The notes below the pieces were generated by a model, which was given only the letters and a program-made list of their open reading frames with translations, was not told the origin of the DNA and did no database searches. A program made the translations under genes and the position numbers. DNA of 64,000 nucleotides, taken from the NCBI GenBank assembly GCA_017860295.1, contig JAFNAS010000016.1, forward strand, positions 1 to 64,000, read 5' to 3'. Shown piece after piece: positions 42,438 through 52,115 of the stretch. Numbering within the stretch: position 1 is the stretch's first letter; each line of letters begins with the position of its first letter. The DNA is from Bacteroidota bacterium (GTDB taxonomy: Bacteria; Bacteroidota; Bacteroidia; Bacteroidales; Paludibacteraceae).

Positions 42438-43682
42438 CTATTCGTAGCGAATAGCCGAAGAGGGATTGATTTTGGTAATCAAATATGAGGGCGCCACAAG
42501 AATAAACGTCGATAAAACGAATACCCCTAGGTTAAGCAGCAAGACAGTTGGGATAGTGAGCAAAATAGGCACCGACGAAACATAATAGTTGGAAGCGTCG
42601 AGAGGTATCAGCCCGGTATATTCCTGAACCAAGCAGAAAGTCAACCCGATAAGGTTACCCCAAAACATTCCTTTGCCGATAAGAAAACAGGAGTGGTACA
42701 GAAAAATCTTGCGCACCGTCCAGTTTGTGGTGCCCAATGCTTTCAGAATCCCGATCATATTCGTACGTTCGAGGATTAAAATCAACAAGCCTGAAATCAT
42801 CACAAAACCCGATACCGCCATCATCAGGCCCAAAATCACCCAGACATTCATATCGAACAATCCGAGCCAGGCAAACAGTTGCGGATTGATATCTTTGATC
42901 GTCTGCGAGTAATAGGGAGCGCCGTTTTCGTCGAATCGGTTGGCAACCTTCCCGTACACCATTTCGCCCACGCTGTCCAGTCGATTAAAATCGTCGATAA
43001 CGATCTCCATCCCGCTGACCTCCTTCGGTTGCCAGTCGTTAAGGCGCTGCACCGCCCGCATATCGGCCAGAATAAACAACTTGTCGTATTGTCCGAAGTT
43101 GGTCGAATAGATGCCCGACACGATAAATTTTTTCGCTTTGATCCGGTCCTGAATAAAATAAGCAATAAATCCGTCGTGAAGCTTCAAATGGAGAATATCG
43201 GCAATCTTCTTCGAAATCACCACCTGATTGGACGGCGCCGTATCGTTAGCGCTAAACGGCTTTCCCTCCACCATGTTCTGCGTAAAAAATTGCCAGTCGA
43301 ACTGACGATCGACCCCTTTAAACACAACGCCCTGAAAATCGTCCTCAGTTTTAATAATCCCCGCCTTGGTCGCAAATTTCTGTAGATGCTTCACACCCGG
43401 CACTGCGGACAAAGCCCGGGTCATCGAATCGGAAATCAACAGAGGACGCATCTCATACGTCGAGTTGTTATCAAATCGTGTGATTTGGATATGCGAACCG
43501 AAACCGACTACTTTATTGCGAACTTCCTGCTTGAAACCCATCACAATAGCCACCGTGATAATCATGACGGCAAGTCCGATGGCGATTCCCCACATGGCTA
43601 TACGCACCGCAGGTTTCGACACCCGCAGCTTGCTGTCACCTCCGAAATGAATTCGTTTCGCTATAAAAAAAGGTAAGTTCAC
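42438..43682 (-). CDS. FtsX/LolE-like ABC transporter permease
   Basis: 414 residues with the MacB/LolE layout. One N-terminal membrane helix (AMWGIAIGLAVMIITVAIVM) is followed by a large periplasmic domain (about 50-265) and three C-terminal helices (VWVILGLMMAVSGFVMISGL, FLIGKGMFWGNLIGLTFCLV, VLLLNLGVFVLSTFILVAPS). ERTNMIGILKALGTTNWTVR is the FtsX-domain signature that contacts the ATPase. It is likely part of a lipoprotein-release or similar mechanotransmission complex. No ATPase gene adjoins. Confidence 0.87.
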   Translation of the reverse strand: MNLPFFIAKRIHFGGDSKLRVSKPAVRIAMWGIAIGLAVMIITVAIVMGFKQEVRNKVVGFGSHIQITRFDNNSTYEMRPLLISDSMTRALSAVPGVKHLQKFATKAGIIKTEDDFQGVVFKGVDRQFDWQFFTQNMVEGKPFSANDTAPSNQVVISKKIADILHLKLHDGFIAYFIQDRIKAKKFIVSGIYSTNFGQYDKLFILADMRAVQRLNDWQPKEVSGMEIVIDDFNRLDSVGEMVYGKVANRFDENGAPYYSQTIKDINPQLFAWLGLFDMNVWVILGLMMAVSGFVMISGLLILILERTNMIGILKALGTTNWTVRKIFLYHSCFLIGKGMFWGNLIGLTFCLVQEYTGLIPLDASNYYVSSVPILLTIPTVLLLNLGVFVLSTFILVAPSYLITKINPSSAIRYE

Positions 43683-43731
43683 AGGTATACAATCAACAAC
43701 TATGAATTATTAATTGTTAATTATTAATTAA

Positions 43732-44931
43732 TTATATCGTTCGACCCGGGTAAACCTCCAGCGCTTTGCGCAGCACTAGCAGCGCTTTGGCCAACTCTTC
43801 TTTCTTCAGCACGTATGCCAGACGCACTTCGTTACGTCCAACTCCTTTATTGGTATAAAATCCCGAAGCCGGAGCCATCATTACGGTTTGACCTTCATAT
43901 TCAAACGTCGACAGAAGCCATTCGCAAAATTTATCCGAATCGTCGATCGGCAAACGAGCCACGGTGTAGAATGCCCCCATCGGGATAGGCGAATAAACAC
44001 CCGGAATACGGTTCAACTCATCGATCATAAACTTACGACGCTCCACATATTCGTTATAGACATCGAGCATATACTCCTCCGAAGCATCCATCGAAGCCTC
44101 CGCCAGAATCTGACCGATGAGCGGCGGACTCAAACGAGCCTGACAAAACTTCATCGCGCTTTTCTTCACTTCAGGGTTCTTGGTAACCAACGCCCCGACG
44201 CGGATACCGCATTCGCTATAACGTTTCGATACAGAATCGATCAGCACCACATTATTCTCAATCCCTTTCAAATGAAATGCCGAGATATAGGGAGCTCCCG
44301 TATAACAAAACTCACGGTACACTTCATCGGAAAAGAGGAACAGATCGTGCTTCTTTACAATATCGCGAATATGATTGAGCTCTTTTTGGGTATAGAGATA
44401 GCCGGTAGGATTGTTAGGATTACAAATCATAATTCCTTTGGTACGCGGCGTAATCAACTCTTCAAACTGTTCGACCGGCGGCAGACAAAATCCCTCGTCG
44501 ATCGACGACACCACCGGACGCACAATAGCGCCACTACCAATGGCAAACGCGGTATAGTTGGCATAGGCCGGTTCGGGCACAATAATTTCGTCATCCGGAT
44601 CGAGGCACGACAAAAAGGAGATATTCACTGCCTCCGAACCGCCGGCGGTGATGATGATATCTTCGACTTCGACATTAATCTTGTACTTCGCGTAATATTT
44701 CACCAGCTTCTCGCGCAGGCTTAGCAAGCCGTCGCTGGGTGAATATTCAAAAATTTTCAAGTCGATATCCTTCAACGCATCAAGCGCGACTTGTGGGGTA
44801 GGAAGATCGGGCTGACCGATGTTGAGATGAAACACCTTGATGCCGCGAGCTTTTGCTTTATCGGCCAAAGGCACCAGTTTACGAATAGGCGATTGAGGCA
44901 TTGCGAAGCCCCGTCCCGAGATTTTTGGCAT
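43732..44931 (-). CDS. PLP-dependent class I aminotransferase
   Basis: A 399-residue fold-type I aminotransferase. HLNIGQPDLPTPQVALDAL and YSPSDGLLSLREKLVKYY open the domain, TAGGSEAVNISFLSCLDPDD is the PLP-phosphate region, MICNPNNPTGYLYTQKEL holds the conserved Asn and LFSDEVYREFCY the Asp. DSVSKRYSECGIRVGALV carries the Schiff-base Lys, and NEVRLAYVL the substrate Arg. It is closest to aspartate/aromatic aminotransferases of the AspC/AspB type; the exact substrate is not decidable. The start at 44931 (MPKISGRGFAMPQSPIRKL) is typical. Confidence 0.92.
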   Translation of the reverse strand: MPKISGRGFAMPQSPIRKLVPLADKAKARGIKVFHLNIGQPDLPTPQVALDALKDIDLKIFEYSPSDGLLSLREKLVKYYAKYKINVEVEDIIITAGGSEAVNISFLSCLDPDDEIIVPEPAYANYTAFAIGSGAIVRPVVSSIDEGFCLPPVEQFEELITPRTKGIMICNPNNPTGYLYTQKELNHIRDIVKKHDLFLFSDEVYREFCYTGAPYISAFHLKGIENNVVLIDSVSKRYSECGIRVGALVTKNPEVKKSAMKFCQARLSPPLIGQILAEASMDASEEYMLDVYNEYVERRKFMIDELNRIPGVYSPIPMGAFYTVARLPIDDSDKFCEWLLSTFEYEGQTVMMAPASGFYTNKGVGRNEVRLAYVLKKEELAKALLVLRKALEVYPGRTI

Positions 44932-45081
44932 GTGCGAATTTTTGTTTGAATTAGATTTAGCCGCATTTAGGCGGAATTACATTTTGAATTGAACCCGAAT
45001 GATTACATATCATGTACAACCAACAACGAACAGTTCTCATCTCATCATCACACATTCCCCGGCTACCGCATCGGCTGGTTA

Positions 45082-45555
45082 CTATCTGTCAATTTTCGAT
45101 TTATAGGCTCTGTCCATCTGACGTTTATCCTCTTTTTCTTTCAACGTCTGACGTTTATCATAGCTTTTCTTACCGTGAGCCACAGCAATCTCCAGCTTAG
45201 CCAATCCTTTTTCGTTGACAAACAACTTGGTAGGAATAATGGTCAAACCGGTCTCTTTGGTTGCGCGTACCAGTTTTGCCAGTTCGCGCTTGGTTACCAA
45301 CAGTTTTCTATCCCGGCGGGATTCATGATTGGCATAGGTACCGAACGAATATTCGGCAATATGCATATTCTTCACCCACAATTCTCCGTTGATAAACAGA
45401 CAATAGGAATCGGACAAACCGGCTTTTCCTTCACGAATGGCTTTGATTTCGGTACCGAACAACTGAATGCCGGCGACCAAAAAGTCGGACAACTCGTAAT
45501 CAAAAAAAGCGCGCCTGTTTTTTACGTTGATATTGGAGGATTTATGCATATTCAA
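45082..45555 (-). CDS. smpB: SmpB, tmRNA-binding protein
   Basis: A 157-residue SmpB that binds tmRNA and delivers it to stalled ribosomes. It has [40 protein letters not shown] (the GTE-K-R block), [20 protein letters not shown] and [13 protein letters not shown], with the basic tail [19 protein letters not shown] that folds in the decoding centre. The start is at 45555; a second Met two codons on is equally possible. It lies 13 bases downstream of the Yip1-like gene, so the two are probably co-transcribed. The tmRNA gene itself is not in this window. Confidence 0.97.
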   Translation of the reverse strand: MNMHKSSNINVKNRRAFFDYELSDFLVAGIQLFGTEIKAIREGKAGLSDSYCLFINGELWVKNMHIAEYSFGTYANHESRRDRKLLVTKRELAKLVRATKETGLTIIPTKLFVNEKGLAKLEIAVAHGKKSYDKRQTLKEKEDKRQMDRAYKSKIDR

Positions 45556-45568
45556 AGATAAGGAACTT

Positions 45569-46138
45569 TTATTGAAGATTGGGCATCATACCCCGCAGGA
45601 GTCCATATACCACCACCGGCACAATCATCATAAAGAAAGTCATGCCGATAACAAACAAACCTCGCTCTTCAACTTTCAGCTTAAACACTACTTCGGCAGC
45701 AACCCAAAGCAAAAAAGCGGTATATAAATAAAAGATCCAGAGAAAGAAAAAACTGGGTAGAACAGCAGTAGCTATAAATAATAAAAACACCAAAACCAGC
45801 CCGTAACCGATTACGATAGCCGATTGCTCTTTGGTAGGAGTAATGGCATATCTTTTCTGCATCAGAATCTTCAAAACATACTGCAAAATGTAGAATGCAG
45901 CCAAAAGAGAACCGAAACAGACCAAACCGTGCACAATAAGTACATGAATAGGATAACCCGGATGTCGATGAAAAATCGCCTCCTGAAGTATTTTAAGCAC
46001 AGATGCAAGCCCCATCAACGGGTAGCAGAACTGTTTCAATATCTGTTTATTAGAAAACCCTTCCTTTACAAATTGCGGCCAGGCCACTTCGGGTTTTGTA
46101 AGCAACAAAACAATCTTCCTGATAATTTCCTTATACAT
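45569..46138 (-). CDS. Yip1-family membrane protein
   Basis: 189 residues with five predicted membrane helices ([94 protein letters not shown]). A cytoplasmic N-terminus with [15 protein letters not shown] is typical of the bacterial YIP1-like family. Function unknown. A minus-strand TACTTTTG box at 46164-46171 gives a short leader. It is upstream of smpB in the same transcript. Confidence 0.78.
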   Translation of the reverse strand: MYKEIIRKIVLLLTKPEVAWPQFVKEGFSNKQILKQFCYPLMGLASVLKILQEAIFHRHPGYPIHVLIVHGLVCFGSLLAAFYILQYVLKILMQKRYAITPTKEQSAIVIGYGLVLVFLLFIATAVLPSFFFLWIFYLYTAFLLWVAAEVVFKLKVEERGLFVIGMTFFMMIVPVVVYGLLRGMMPNLQ

Positions 46139-46163
46139 AATTCTTCATCCTATTTTATCCCTG

Positions 46164-46171
46164 CAAAAGTA
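46164..46171 (-). promoter_or_regulatory. -7 box for the Yip1-smpB operon
   Basis: CAAAAGTA reads TACTTTTG on the minus strand, 25 bases before the start codon at 46138. Confidence 0.55.
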
Positions 46172-46281
46172 GAACATTCGCGTTAAAAAGCCAAATTCAA
46201 ATTTTGCAAAAAAGAATATGGTATCCCGCTCCGACTTCTAAAAATACCCAAAAGGCCGTCCCTACTTTCAAAAATAAAGCA

Positions 46282-46289
46282 TATCTTTG
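46282..46289 (+). promoter_or_regulatory. -7 box for ahcY
   Basis: TATCTTTG is followed by about 195 bases of untranslated sequence before the ahcY ATG at 46491. Confidence 0.55.
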
Positions 46290-46295
46290 TCTGCA

Positions 46296-46490
46296 ATTAA
46301 GAGAAAACATGCATATTCACCGCATTCTTCATAGTATCAGACATCTATGAAGATGCTTTGTTGTGTAAACAGACTAAGCTACTGTAAACGTCTCATGAGA
46401 AACAGCTAAAGAAATTACGTCCACCGTTTTAGCCCCAAAAACCGTTATTAATCAGTGCATTTATTGTTTTAGTAAACCACAGTAAAATTA
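46296..46490 (+). other. Long 5' leader of ahcY
   Basis: From the inferred start site to the ATG is about 195 nt without an ORF of note. Possible pairings are CATAG/CTATG around 46331-46350 and the palindrome TCTCATGAGA near 46390. I do not recognise a SAM, SAH or cobalamin riboswitch consensus, and no terminator hairpin is present. A regulatory role is possible because of the length only. Confidence 0.35.
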
Positions 46491-47912
46491 ATGATACAGG
46501 AACAATTATTTTCGGAACTACCTTATAAAGTTGCCGACATTTCGCTGGCCGATTTTGGCCGAAAAGAGATTATACTTGCCGAAAAGGAGATGCCCGGCTT
46601 GATGGCATTGCGTGAAAAATACGGCAAACAAAAACCGTTGAAAGGTGCCCGCATCATGGGTTCGCTGCACATGACCATCCAAACTGCCGTGTTGATAGAA
46701 ACGTTGGCCGAACTGGGTGCTGAAGTACGTTGGGCAAGCTGTAATATCTATTCTACACAGGATCATGCCGCCGCTGCCATAGCCGCTGCCGGAGTTCCGG
46801 TATTTGCATGGAAAGGCGAAACGCTGGCCGAATACTGGTGGTGCACCCTCCAAGCACTTTTGTTTGAAGGCAACAAAGGCCCGAATGTGATTGTCGACGA
46901 TGGCGGGGATGCTACCATGATGATTCATGTAGGAAATGCTGCCGAAAAAGAGGCTTCCGTGCTTGACTCTGTAGCCGGTGGCGAAGACGAACGCGAACTC
47001 TACGCCATATTAAAAGAGGTGTTGAAAAAAGAGGCTTCGCTCTGGACCCGCATGGTTCCTGAAATTCGTGGCGTATCGGAAGAGACCACAACCGGTGTAC
47101 ATCGCCTCTATCAAATGCTCGAAGAGGGCAAATTGTTGTTCCCGGCTTTCAACGTAAACGACTCGGTTACCAAATCGAAGTTCGACAATCTCTACGGTTG
47201 CCGCGAATCGTTGGCCGATGGCATCAAACGTGCCACCGACATCATGATTGCAGGCAAAGTGGTTGTTGTTTGCGGATATGGCGACGTGGGCAAAGGATGT
47301 TCACACTCCATGCGCTCGTACGGTGCCCGCGTACTCGTTACCGAAATCGATCCGATCTGCGCTTTGCAGGCCGCTATGGAAGGTTTTGAAGTAACCACCG
47401 TTGAAGAGGCGCTTGCCGAAGGTGATATTTATGTTACGACCACCGGTAACCGCGACATTATCCGCATCGAACACATCGAAAAGATGAAGAGCGCGGCTAT
47501 CATCTGCAATATCGGTCACTTCGACAACGAAATTCAGGTCGACAAACTGAAGACATTCCCGGGCATCCGCCACGAAAATATCAAACCGCAGGTAGATAAA
47601 TATATCTTCCCCGACGGACATGACATACTATTGTTGGCCGATGGCCGTTTAGTAAATCTGGGTTGCGCAACCGGTCACCCTTCGTTTGTGATGAGTAACT
47701 CGTTTACAAACCAGACGTTGGCTCAGATCGAACTCTTCACCAACAAATACGACATAAACGTTTATCGCTTACCGAAGAAGCTCGACGAAGAGGTTGCACG
47801 CCTGCATCTCGAAAAAATCGGTGTCAAACTGACCCGACTCACACCCGAACAGGCAAGCTACATCGGGGTAGCACAAGACGGACCGTTCAAACCGGAACAC
47901 TATAGATATTAA
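46491..47912 (+). CDS. ahcY: S-adenosylhomocysteine hydrolase
   Basis: A 473-residue NAD-dependent enzyme that splits S-adenosylhomocysteine into adenosine and homocysteine, removing the inhibitory product of methyl transfer and feeding Met[56 protein letters not shown] (catalytic Lys) and [20 protein letters not shown] (NAD loop) are all intact; [11 protein letters not shown] and [13 protein letters not shown] with the C-terminal HYRY complete the family pattern. Length is normal for the bacterial type. It has a long leader. Confidence 0.97.
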   Translation: MIQEQLFSELPYKVADISLADFGRKEIILAEKEMPGLMALREKYGKQKPLKGARIMGSLHMTIQTAVLIETLAELGAEVRWASCNIYSTQDHAAAAIAAAGVPVFAWKGETLAEYWWCTLQALLFEGNKGPNVIVDDGGDATMMIHVGNAAEKEASVLDSVAGGEDERELYAILKEVLKKEASLWTRMVPEIRGVSEETTTGVHRLYQMLEEGKLLFPAFNVNDSVTKSKFDNLYGCRESLADGIKRATDIMIAGKVVVVCGYGDVGKGCSHSMRSYGARVLVTEIDPICALQAAMEGFEVTTVEEALAEGDIYVTTTGNRDIIRIEHIEKMKSAAIICNIGHFDNEIQVDKLKTFPGIRHENIKPQVDKYIFPDGHDILLLADGRLVNLGCATGHPSFVMSNSFTNQTLAQIELFTNKYDINVYRLPKKLDEEVARLHLEKIGVKLTRLTPEQASYIGVAQDGPFKPEHYRY

Positions 47913-47947
47913 TCAATCAATAATGAACAATTAATAATTCAACACTT

Positions 47948-48547
47948 ATGTTCAGCCACCTTTGCAACACCATTTTCAAAGCTGCAATCGACCAATATCA
48001 CGTTACCGACTATGTGGATACGCCCATAAGCAATCCGTATGAAGTAAAGACCATTGAATTTTACCTTTTTCTGAAGAACTGGATCGATACGGTACAATGG
48101 CATTTGGAAGACATTATCCGCAATCCGGAAATTGATCCGGTAGAAGCGCTCCAAATCAAACGTCGCATTGACAAATCGAATCAGGACAGAACCGATTTGG
48201 TGGAGTTGATCGACAGCTATTTTTTAGATAAATACAAAGGGGTGGCTAAAATGGATGGTGCCTCTATCAACACGGAGAGTCCGGCATGGGCCATCGACCG
48301 GTTGTCGATTCTGGCGCTCAAAATTTATCACATGCAACAAGAAACCGATCGTAAAGAGGCTTCGGATGCACACCGTGCCGAATGTAAAAAGAAGCTCGAT
48401 ATATTACTCGAACAGCAGGTCGATCTTTCGTCGGCCATCGACCTGTTGCTTAGCGACATTGAAGCCGGACGCAAATGGATGAAAGTGTACAAACAAATGA
48501 AAATGTATAACGATCCGGCGTTGAATCCGGTGCTGTACGCTAAATAA
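47948..48547 (+). CDS. DUF4254 family protein
   Basis: A 199-residue helical protein of the DUF4254 family. YVDTPISNPYEVKTIEFYLF, LKNWIDTVQWHLEDIIRNPE, KRRIDKSNQDRTDLVELID and TESPAWAIDRLSILALKIYH carry the conserved N-x-x-R-x-D and E-S-P-A/G-W-x-x-D-R-L-S-I-L-x-L-K blocks. Function unknown. In this phylum it is commonly found beside a family 9 glycosyltransferase, as here (70 bases upstream), hinting at a role in surface glycan assembly. Confidence 0.88.
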   Translation: MFSHLCNTIFKAAIDQYHVTDYVDTPISNPYEVKTIEFYLFLKNWIDTVQWHLEDIIRNPEIDPVEALQIKRRIDKSNQDRTDLVELIDSYFLDKYKGVAKMDGASINTESPAWAIDRLSILALKIYHMQQETDRKEASDAHRAECKKKLDILLEQQVDLSSAIDLLLSDIEAGRKWMKVYKQMKMYNDPALNPVLYAK

Positions 48548-48617
48548 ATTTTGTTTGTAATTTGCTATCGAACAGGAATTAGTGTCTGTCTAACCAAAAT
48601 CAAAAGTTAGGAGTTCC

Positions 48618-49640
48618 GTGAATATACTTGTTACACGCTTATCGGCATTAGGAGATGTAGCGATGATGATCCCGGTGGTCAGCTCTATTGCGCTACGATA
48701 CCCCGAGCATCATTTCACGGTGGTTTCTATGCCCTTGGTAGCTCCACTGCTGAAAGGACATGCAAATATCGATTTTGTTGCCTTCGAAAAGCGTGGTACG
48801 CATAAAGGATTCAAGGGAATTTTCAAACTATTCCGCCAATTGCGCAAAATGCGCCACTTTGATTATGTGGTTGACCTGCACGATGTATTACGAACCAAAA
48901 TATTGGGTTCGCTTTTTCGTGTAACGGGCACAAAACTGCTTGTTATTGATAAAGGCCGGGCAGAAAAAAAAGAGTTGATAGAAAAGGGTCACCTTCAATC
49001 CGTTCAACTTACCTCATCAATCGAACGCTACCGGGTTGTATTCTCTTTGTTGGGACTCACTATCGGATCTGTCAATGGTGGTTTACCTTTTGAAACACTA
49101 ACATCCAGGGAACCGATTTACGCAACTTTCGGCACAAAAAGCGGCAAGTGGATCGGCATTGCTCCGTTTTCGCAACACATCGGGAAACAATTGCCGTTCA
49201 GCAAAATAGAAACCATCATCGACTATTTTTCCCGGCAAGACGACATTCGTATTTTTTTGTTCGGAGCCGGAGAAAAAGAGCGACAATTAATAGACGACTG
49301 GATACAAAAATATCCGAAAACGGAATCGGTTGTAGGCAAACTGCCATTCGACACCGAACTGTTATTGATGAAAGAAATGGACGTAATGCTCACCATGGAT
49401 TCGGGAAATATGCACCTCGCCTCGCTGGTCGGTACGCCGGTAATATCCGTTTGGGGTGCGACACATCCCTACGCAGGGTTTTATGGAATGAATCAACCCG
49501 AACACAATGCCGTTCAGCTACCGTTAGCTTGCCGGCCATGTTCCATTTTCGGGAATGTTCCGTGCAAATTCGGCACCTATGAGTGCCTCAATGCAATAGA
49601 GAGTAAAGATATTGTTGAAAAAATGGCAGCTTATTTGTAA
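48618..49640 (+). CDS. Glycosyltransferase family 9 (heptosyltransferase-like)
   Basis: A 340-residue GT-B enzyme. NILVTRLSALGDVAMMIPVV is the family opening (R-x-S-x-[IL]GD). The C-terminal half has WIGIAPFSQHIGKQLPFSKI, IFLFGAGEKERQLIDDW and LTMDSGNMHLASLVGTPVIS-VWG, the nucleotide-sugar site. Family 9 includes WaaC/WaaF LPS heptosyltransferases; the sugar here is unknown. Translation starts at GTG 48618, preceded by a clear TAGGAG ribosome-binding site, unusual in this phylum. Probably co-transcribed with DUF4254. Confidence 0.9.
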   Translation: MNILVTRLSALGDVAMMIPVVSSIALRYPEHHFTVVSMPLVAPLLKGHANIDFVAFEKRGTHKGFKGIFKLFRQLRKMRHFDYVVDLHDVLRTKILGSLFRVTGTKLLVIDKGRAEKKELIEKGHLQSVQLTSSIERYRVVFSLLGLTIGSVNGGLPFETLTSREPIYATFGTKSGKWIGIAPFSQHIGKQLPFSKIETIIDYFSRQDDIRIFLFGAGEKERQLIDDWIQKYPKTESVVGKLPFDTELLLMKEMDVMLTMDSGNMHLASLVGTPVISVWGATHPYAGFYGMNQPEHNAVQLPLACRPCSIFGNVPCKFGTYECLNAIESKDIVEKMAAYL

Positions 49641-49709
49641 GCTGTTATTTTCAATCAATTAAACGCATAGTTGGCAAGACAAATTTGAATTCGCAAATCA
49701 ATTAGATAT

Positions 49710-50483
49710 ATGGGAAAGATTATTGCTTTAGCAAACCAAAAAGGAGGTGTTGGCAAAACCACCACAGCTATTAATTTGGCTGCATCGTTAGCATCGTTGG
49801 GAAAGAAAGTTCTTCTTGTGGATGCCGATCCTCAGGCCAATGCCTCATCCGGTTTAGGAGTAGATGTGCGCGAAGTAAAGAAAAGTATTTACGAATGTCT
49901 GGTAGAAGAGATTCAACCTAAGGAGGCAATTCTCCCGACTGAGCTGGACAATCTTTCTATTATTCCCTCTCACATAGACTTAGTTGGTGCCGAAATTGAG
50001 ATGCTTGAAATCGAACACCGGGAAAAAATTATGCGACGCATGTTGCAACCGATGAAAGGTGATTACGACTATATTTTGATTGACTGCCTGCCTTCGCTCG
50101 GGTTGATAACCGTCAATGCGCTGACGGCCTCCGACGTAGTCATTATTCCGGTACAGTGCGAATATTTTGCACTCGAAGGAATCAGCAAGCTACTCAATAC
50201 TATTAAGATAATCAAGACAAAACTCAATCCCGAACTGGCCATTGAAGGATTTCTGCTAACCATGTATGACAACCGCCTGCGTCTGGCAAATCAAGTATAC
50301 AACGAAGTGCAAAAACACTTCGGCGATTTGGTTTTCAAGGCCGTTATTCAACGGAATGTTAAGCTCAGTGAAGCACCCAGCCATGGCAAGCCGGTATTAC
50401 TTTACGATAGGGAATCGAAAGGGTCTCAAAACTACCTTGACCTGGCCAAAGAACTTATTGCCAGAGAAGAAACCGAAGAATAA
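49710..50483 (+). CDS. parA: ParA/Soj chromosome-partitioning ATPase
   Basis: A 257-residue deviant-Walker ATPase: ANQKGGVGKTTTAINLAASL (KGGVGKT), VLLVDADPQANASSGLG and YILIDCLPSLGLITVNALTA. It binds non-specific DNA in the ATP form and moves ParB-bound origins. It pairs with parB 58 bases downstream. No parS site (16-bp palindrome of the TGTTTCACGTGAAACA type) was seen in the neighbourhood. Confidence 0.96.
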   Translation: MGKIIALANQKGGVGKTTTAINLAASLASLGKKVLLVDADPQANASSGLGVDVREVKKSIYECLVEEIQPKEAILPTELDNLSIIPSHIDLVGAEIEMLEIEHREKIMRRMLQPMKGDYDYILIDCLPSLGLITVNALTASDVVIIPVQCEYFALEGISKLLNTIKIIKTKLNPELAIEGFLLTMYDNRLRLANQVYNEVQKHFGDLVFKAVIQRNVKLSEAPSHGKPVLLYDRESKGSQNYLDLAKELIAREETEE

Positions 50484-50541
50484 TTTGTCAGAATCAACGA
50501 CTGTTTATTTGTAAACCGAACGACTTTTATAAGAACGCGAT

Positions 50542-51420
50542 ATGGTACAAAAACATGCACTCGGACGCGGCCTTGGAGCCCTCATCGATATAGAGCCTAT
50601 CAGCACCGGTGGATCATCGTCTATCAACGAAATTGAGATTGCCAAAATACATCCGAATCCCAATCAGCCCAGAACTTTCTTCGACGAAGAAGCACTATCT
50701 GAATTATCGGTATCTATCAAGGAAATTGGTATTATTCAACCTATTACCCTGAGAGAAATAAACGAAGACAACTATCAGATTATTGCAGGCGAACGCCGTT
50801 ACCGCGCATCGAAAATGGCGGGTCTCACCACCATTCCGGCATATGTCAAGAAGGCTGAAGATGATCTGGTGATGGAAATGGCACTGATCGAAAATCTTCA
50901 ACGCGAAGACCTGAATGCCATAGAAGTAGCCCTTACGTTCCACCGTTTACTTGAAGAATACAAGATGACTCAGGAACGCCTGAGCGAACGCGTCGGTAAA
51001 AAACGAGCCACTATTTCCAATTACTTACGTCTGCTTCGTTTGCCTGCGGAAATCCAAATGGGCATCAAAAATAAACAAATAGACATGGGTCATGCCAAAG
51101 CATTGATAACCATCGAAGATCCGGCCAAACAAATTTTGATTTACGAACAGATACTTGCCAATCACCTATCGGTACGAAAAGTGGAAGAGATGGTACGGGA
51201 AAAAGACGATGCACCATCACCCGTACAGGAGGCTGTTTCTGTGAAAACAAAAGCAACTATTCCTGTAGAACATTCGCTGATTCAGAATCGTTTGACGGAA
51301 TGCCTGCAGTCGAAAGTTCAGTTTTCCTGTAACGAGAAAGGTAAAGGCAAAATTACCATTGCTTTCAATTCCGATACCGAATTGGAACGTTTGATGGAAC
51401 TTTTCGATAAATTGAGTTGA
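50542..51420 (+). CDS. parB: ParB/Spo0J centromere-binding protein
   Basis: A 292-residue ParB. IAKIHPNPNQPRTFFDEEAL is box I and AGERRYRASKMAGLTTIPAYV box II, the CTP-binding GERRxR motif. The helix-turn-helix region is EYKMTQERLSERVGKKRATI, and a C-terminal dimer domain ends NSDTELERLMELFDKL. It opens with KHALGRGLGALID, the usual chromosomal ParB start. It loads onto parS and spreads as a sliding clamp. Confidence 0.96.
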   Translation: MVQKHALGRGLGALIDIEPISTGGSSSINEIEIAKIHPNPNQPRTFFDEEALSELSVSIKEIGIIQPITLREINEDNYQIIAGERRYRASKMAGLTTIPAYVKKAEDDLVMEMALIENLQREDLNAIEVALTFHRLLEEYKMTQERLSERVGKKRATISNYLRLLRLPAEIQMGIKNKQIDMGHAKALITIEDPAKQILIYEQILANHLSVRKVEEMVREKDDAPSPVQEAVSVKTKATIPVEHSLIQNRLTECLQSKVQFSCNEKGKGKITIAFNSDTELERLMELFDKLS

Positions 51421-51439
51421 CCGAAAAAATAGAACAATT

Positions 51440-52105
51440 TTGAGACAGCTATTGCTCATACTTTTAGCGGGCTTTTTGACGGTAAACGCCCATGCTCTTT
51501 CCTTGAATGATTCGACAAAAGTGGTAAGAGATACTATATCGTTTTCTTTATCGGACAAGAAAACGATCAAACAAGCGCCTATTGACACACTGCATCAAGC
51601 GATTTTCAAACCCAATCCTTCGCGCGCCGTCTGGCTGGGAGCACTTGTACCGGGATTGGGGCAAATCTATAATAAGAAATACTGGAAACTTCCCATTATA
51701 TACGGAGGATTTGCAGGTCTGATCTATGCCATTTCGTGGAATGGAAGAATGTATAACGATTACAAAAATGCCTATCTCGACATAACGGACAGCAATCCGA
51801 ACACGACAAGCTACCTAAATTTCTTAACGCCAAGTCAAAGAACTTCTTACGATACGACTTGGCTAACAAGCGCACTGAAAAGCAAAGTAAACACATTTCG
51901 TCGTTACCGCGATTTAAGTGTAATCTGTGCCATTGGCCTGTATGCCCTTTCGATGGTCGACGCCTATGTAGATGCACAATTGTCTGATTTTGACGTATCT
52001 CCCGATCTGTCGATGAAAATAGCTCCTACATTATTAAAAAACAACAATATACAACAAGGAGGCTTGAATGCTTCTTTGGGAATGAAACTGAAACTAAATT
52101 TCTAA
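51440..52105 (+). CDS. DUF5683 family membrane protein
   Basis: 221 residues with a signal-like N-terminus (LLLILLAGFLTVNAHA) and the DUF5683 core NPSRAVWLGALVPGLGQIYN-KKYWKLPIIYGGFAGLIYAI, then RRYRDLSVICAIGLYALSMV and VDAYVDAQLSDFDVSPDLSM, with a C-terminal strand region (LNASLGMKLKLNF). It is probably an outer-membrane or envelope protein; role unknown. It starts at TTG 51440, the only in-frame initiation codon near the parB stop. It sits between parB and mltD, a conserved neighbourhood in this phylum. Confidence 0.85.
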   Translation: MRQLLLILLAGFLTVNAHALSLNDSTKVVRDTISFSLSDKKTIKQAPIDTLHQAIFKPNPSRAVWLGALVPGLGQIYNKKYWKLPIIYGGFAGLIYAISWNGRMYNDYKNAYLDITDSNPNTTSYLNFLTPSQRTSYDTTWLTSALKSKVNTFRRYRDLSVICAIGLYALSMVDAYVDAQLSDFDVSPDLSMKIAPTLLKNNNIQQGGLNASLGMKLKLNF

Positions 52106-52115
52106 AGCCGACGAC

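Noticed and set aside
46296-46490. SAM-II or SAH riboswitch upstream of ahcY
   Set aside because: An AGCTAAAG string is present, but I could not form the required pseudoknot or stems around it.
48600-50560. parS site near parAB
   Set aside because: I looked for a 16-bp TGTTTCACGTGAAACA-like palindrome and found none; the GTTCCGTGAA near 48613 is not palindromic enough.
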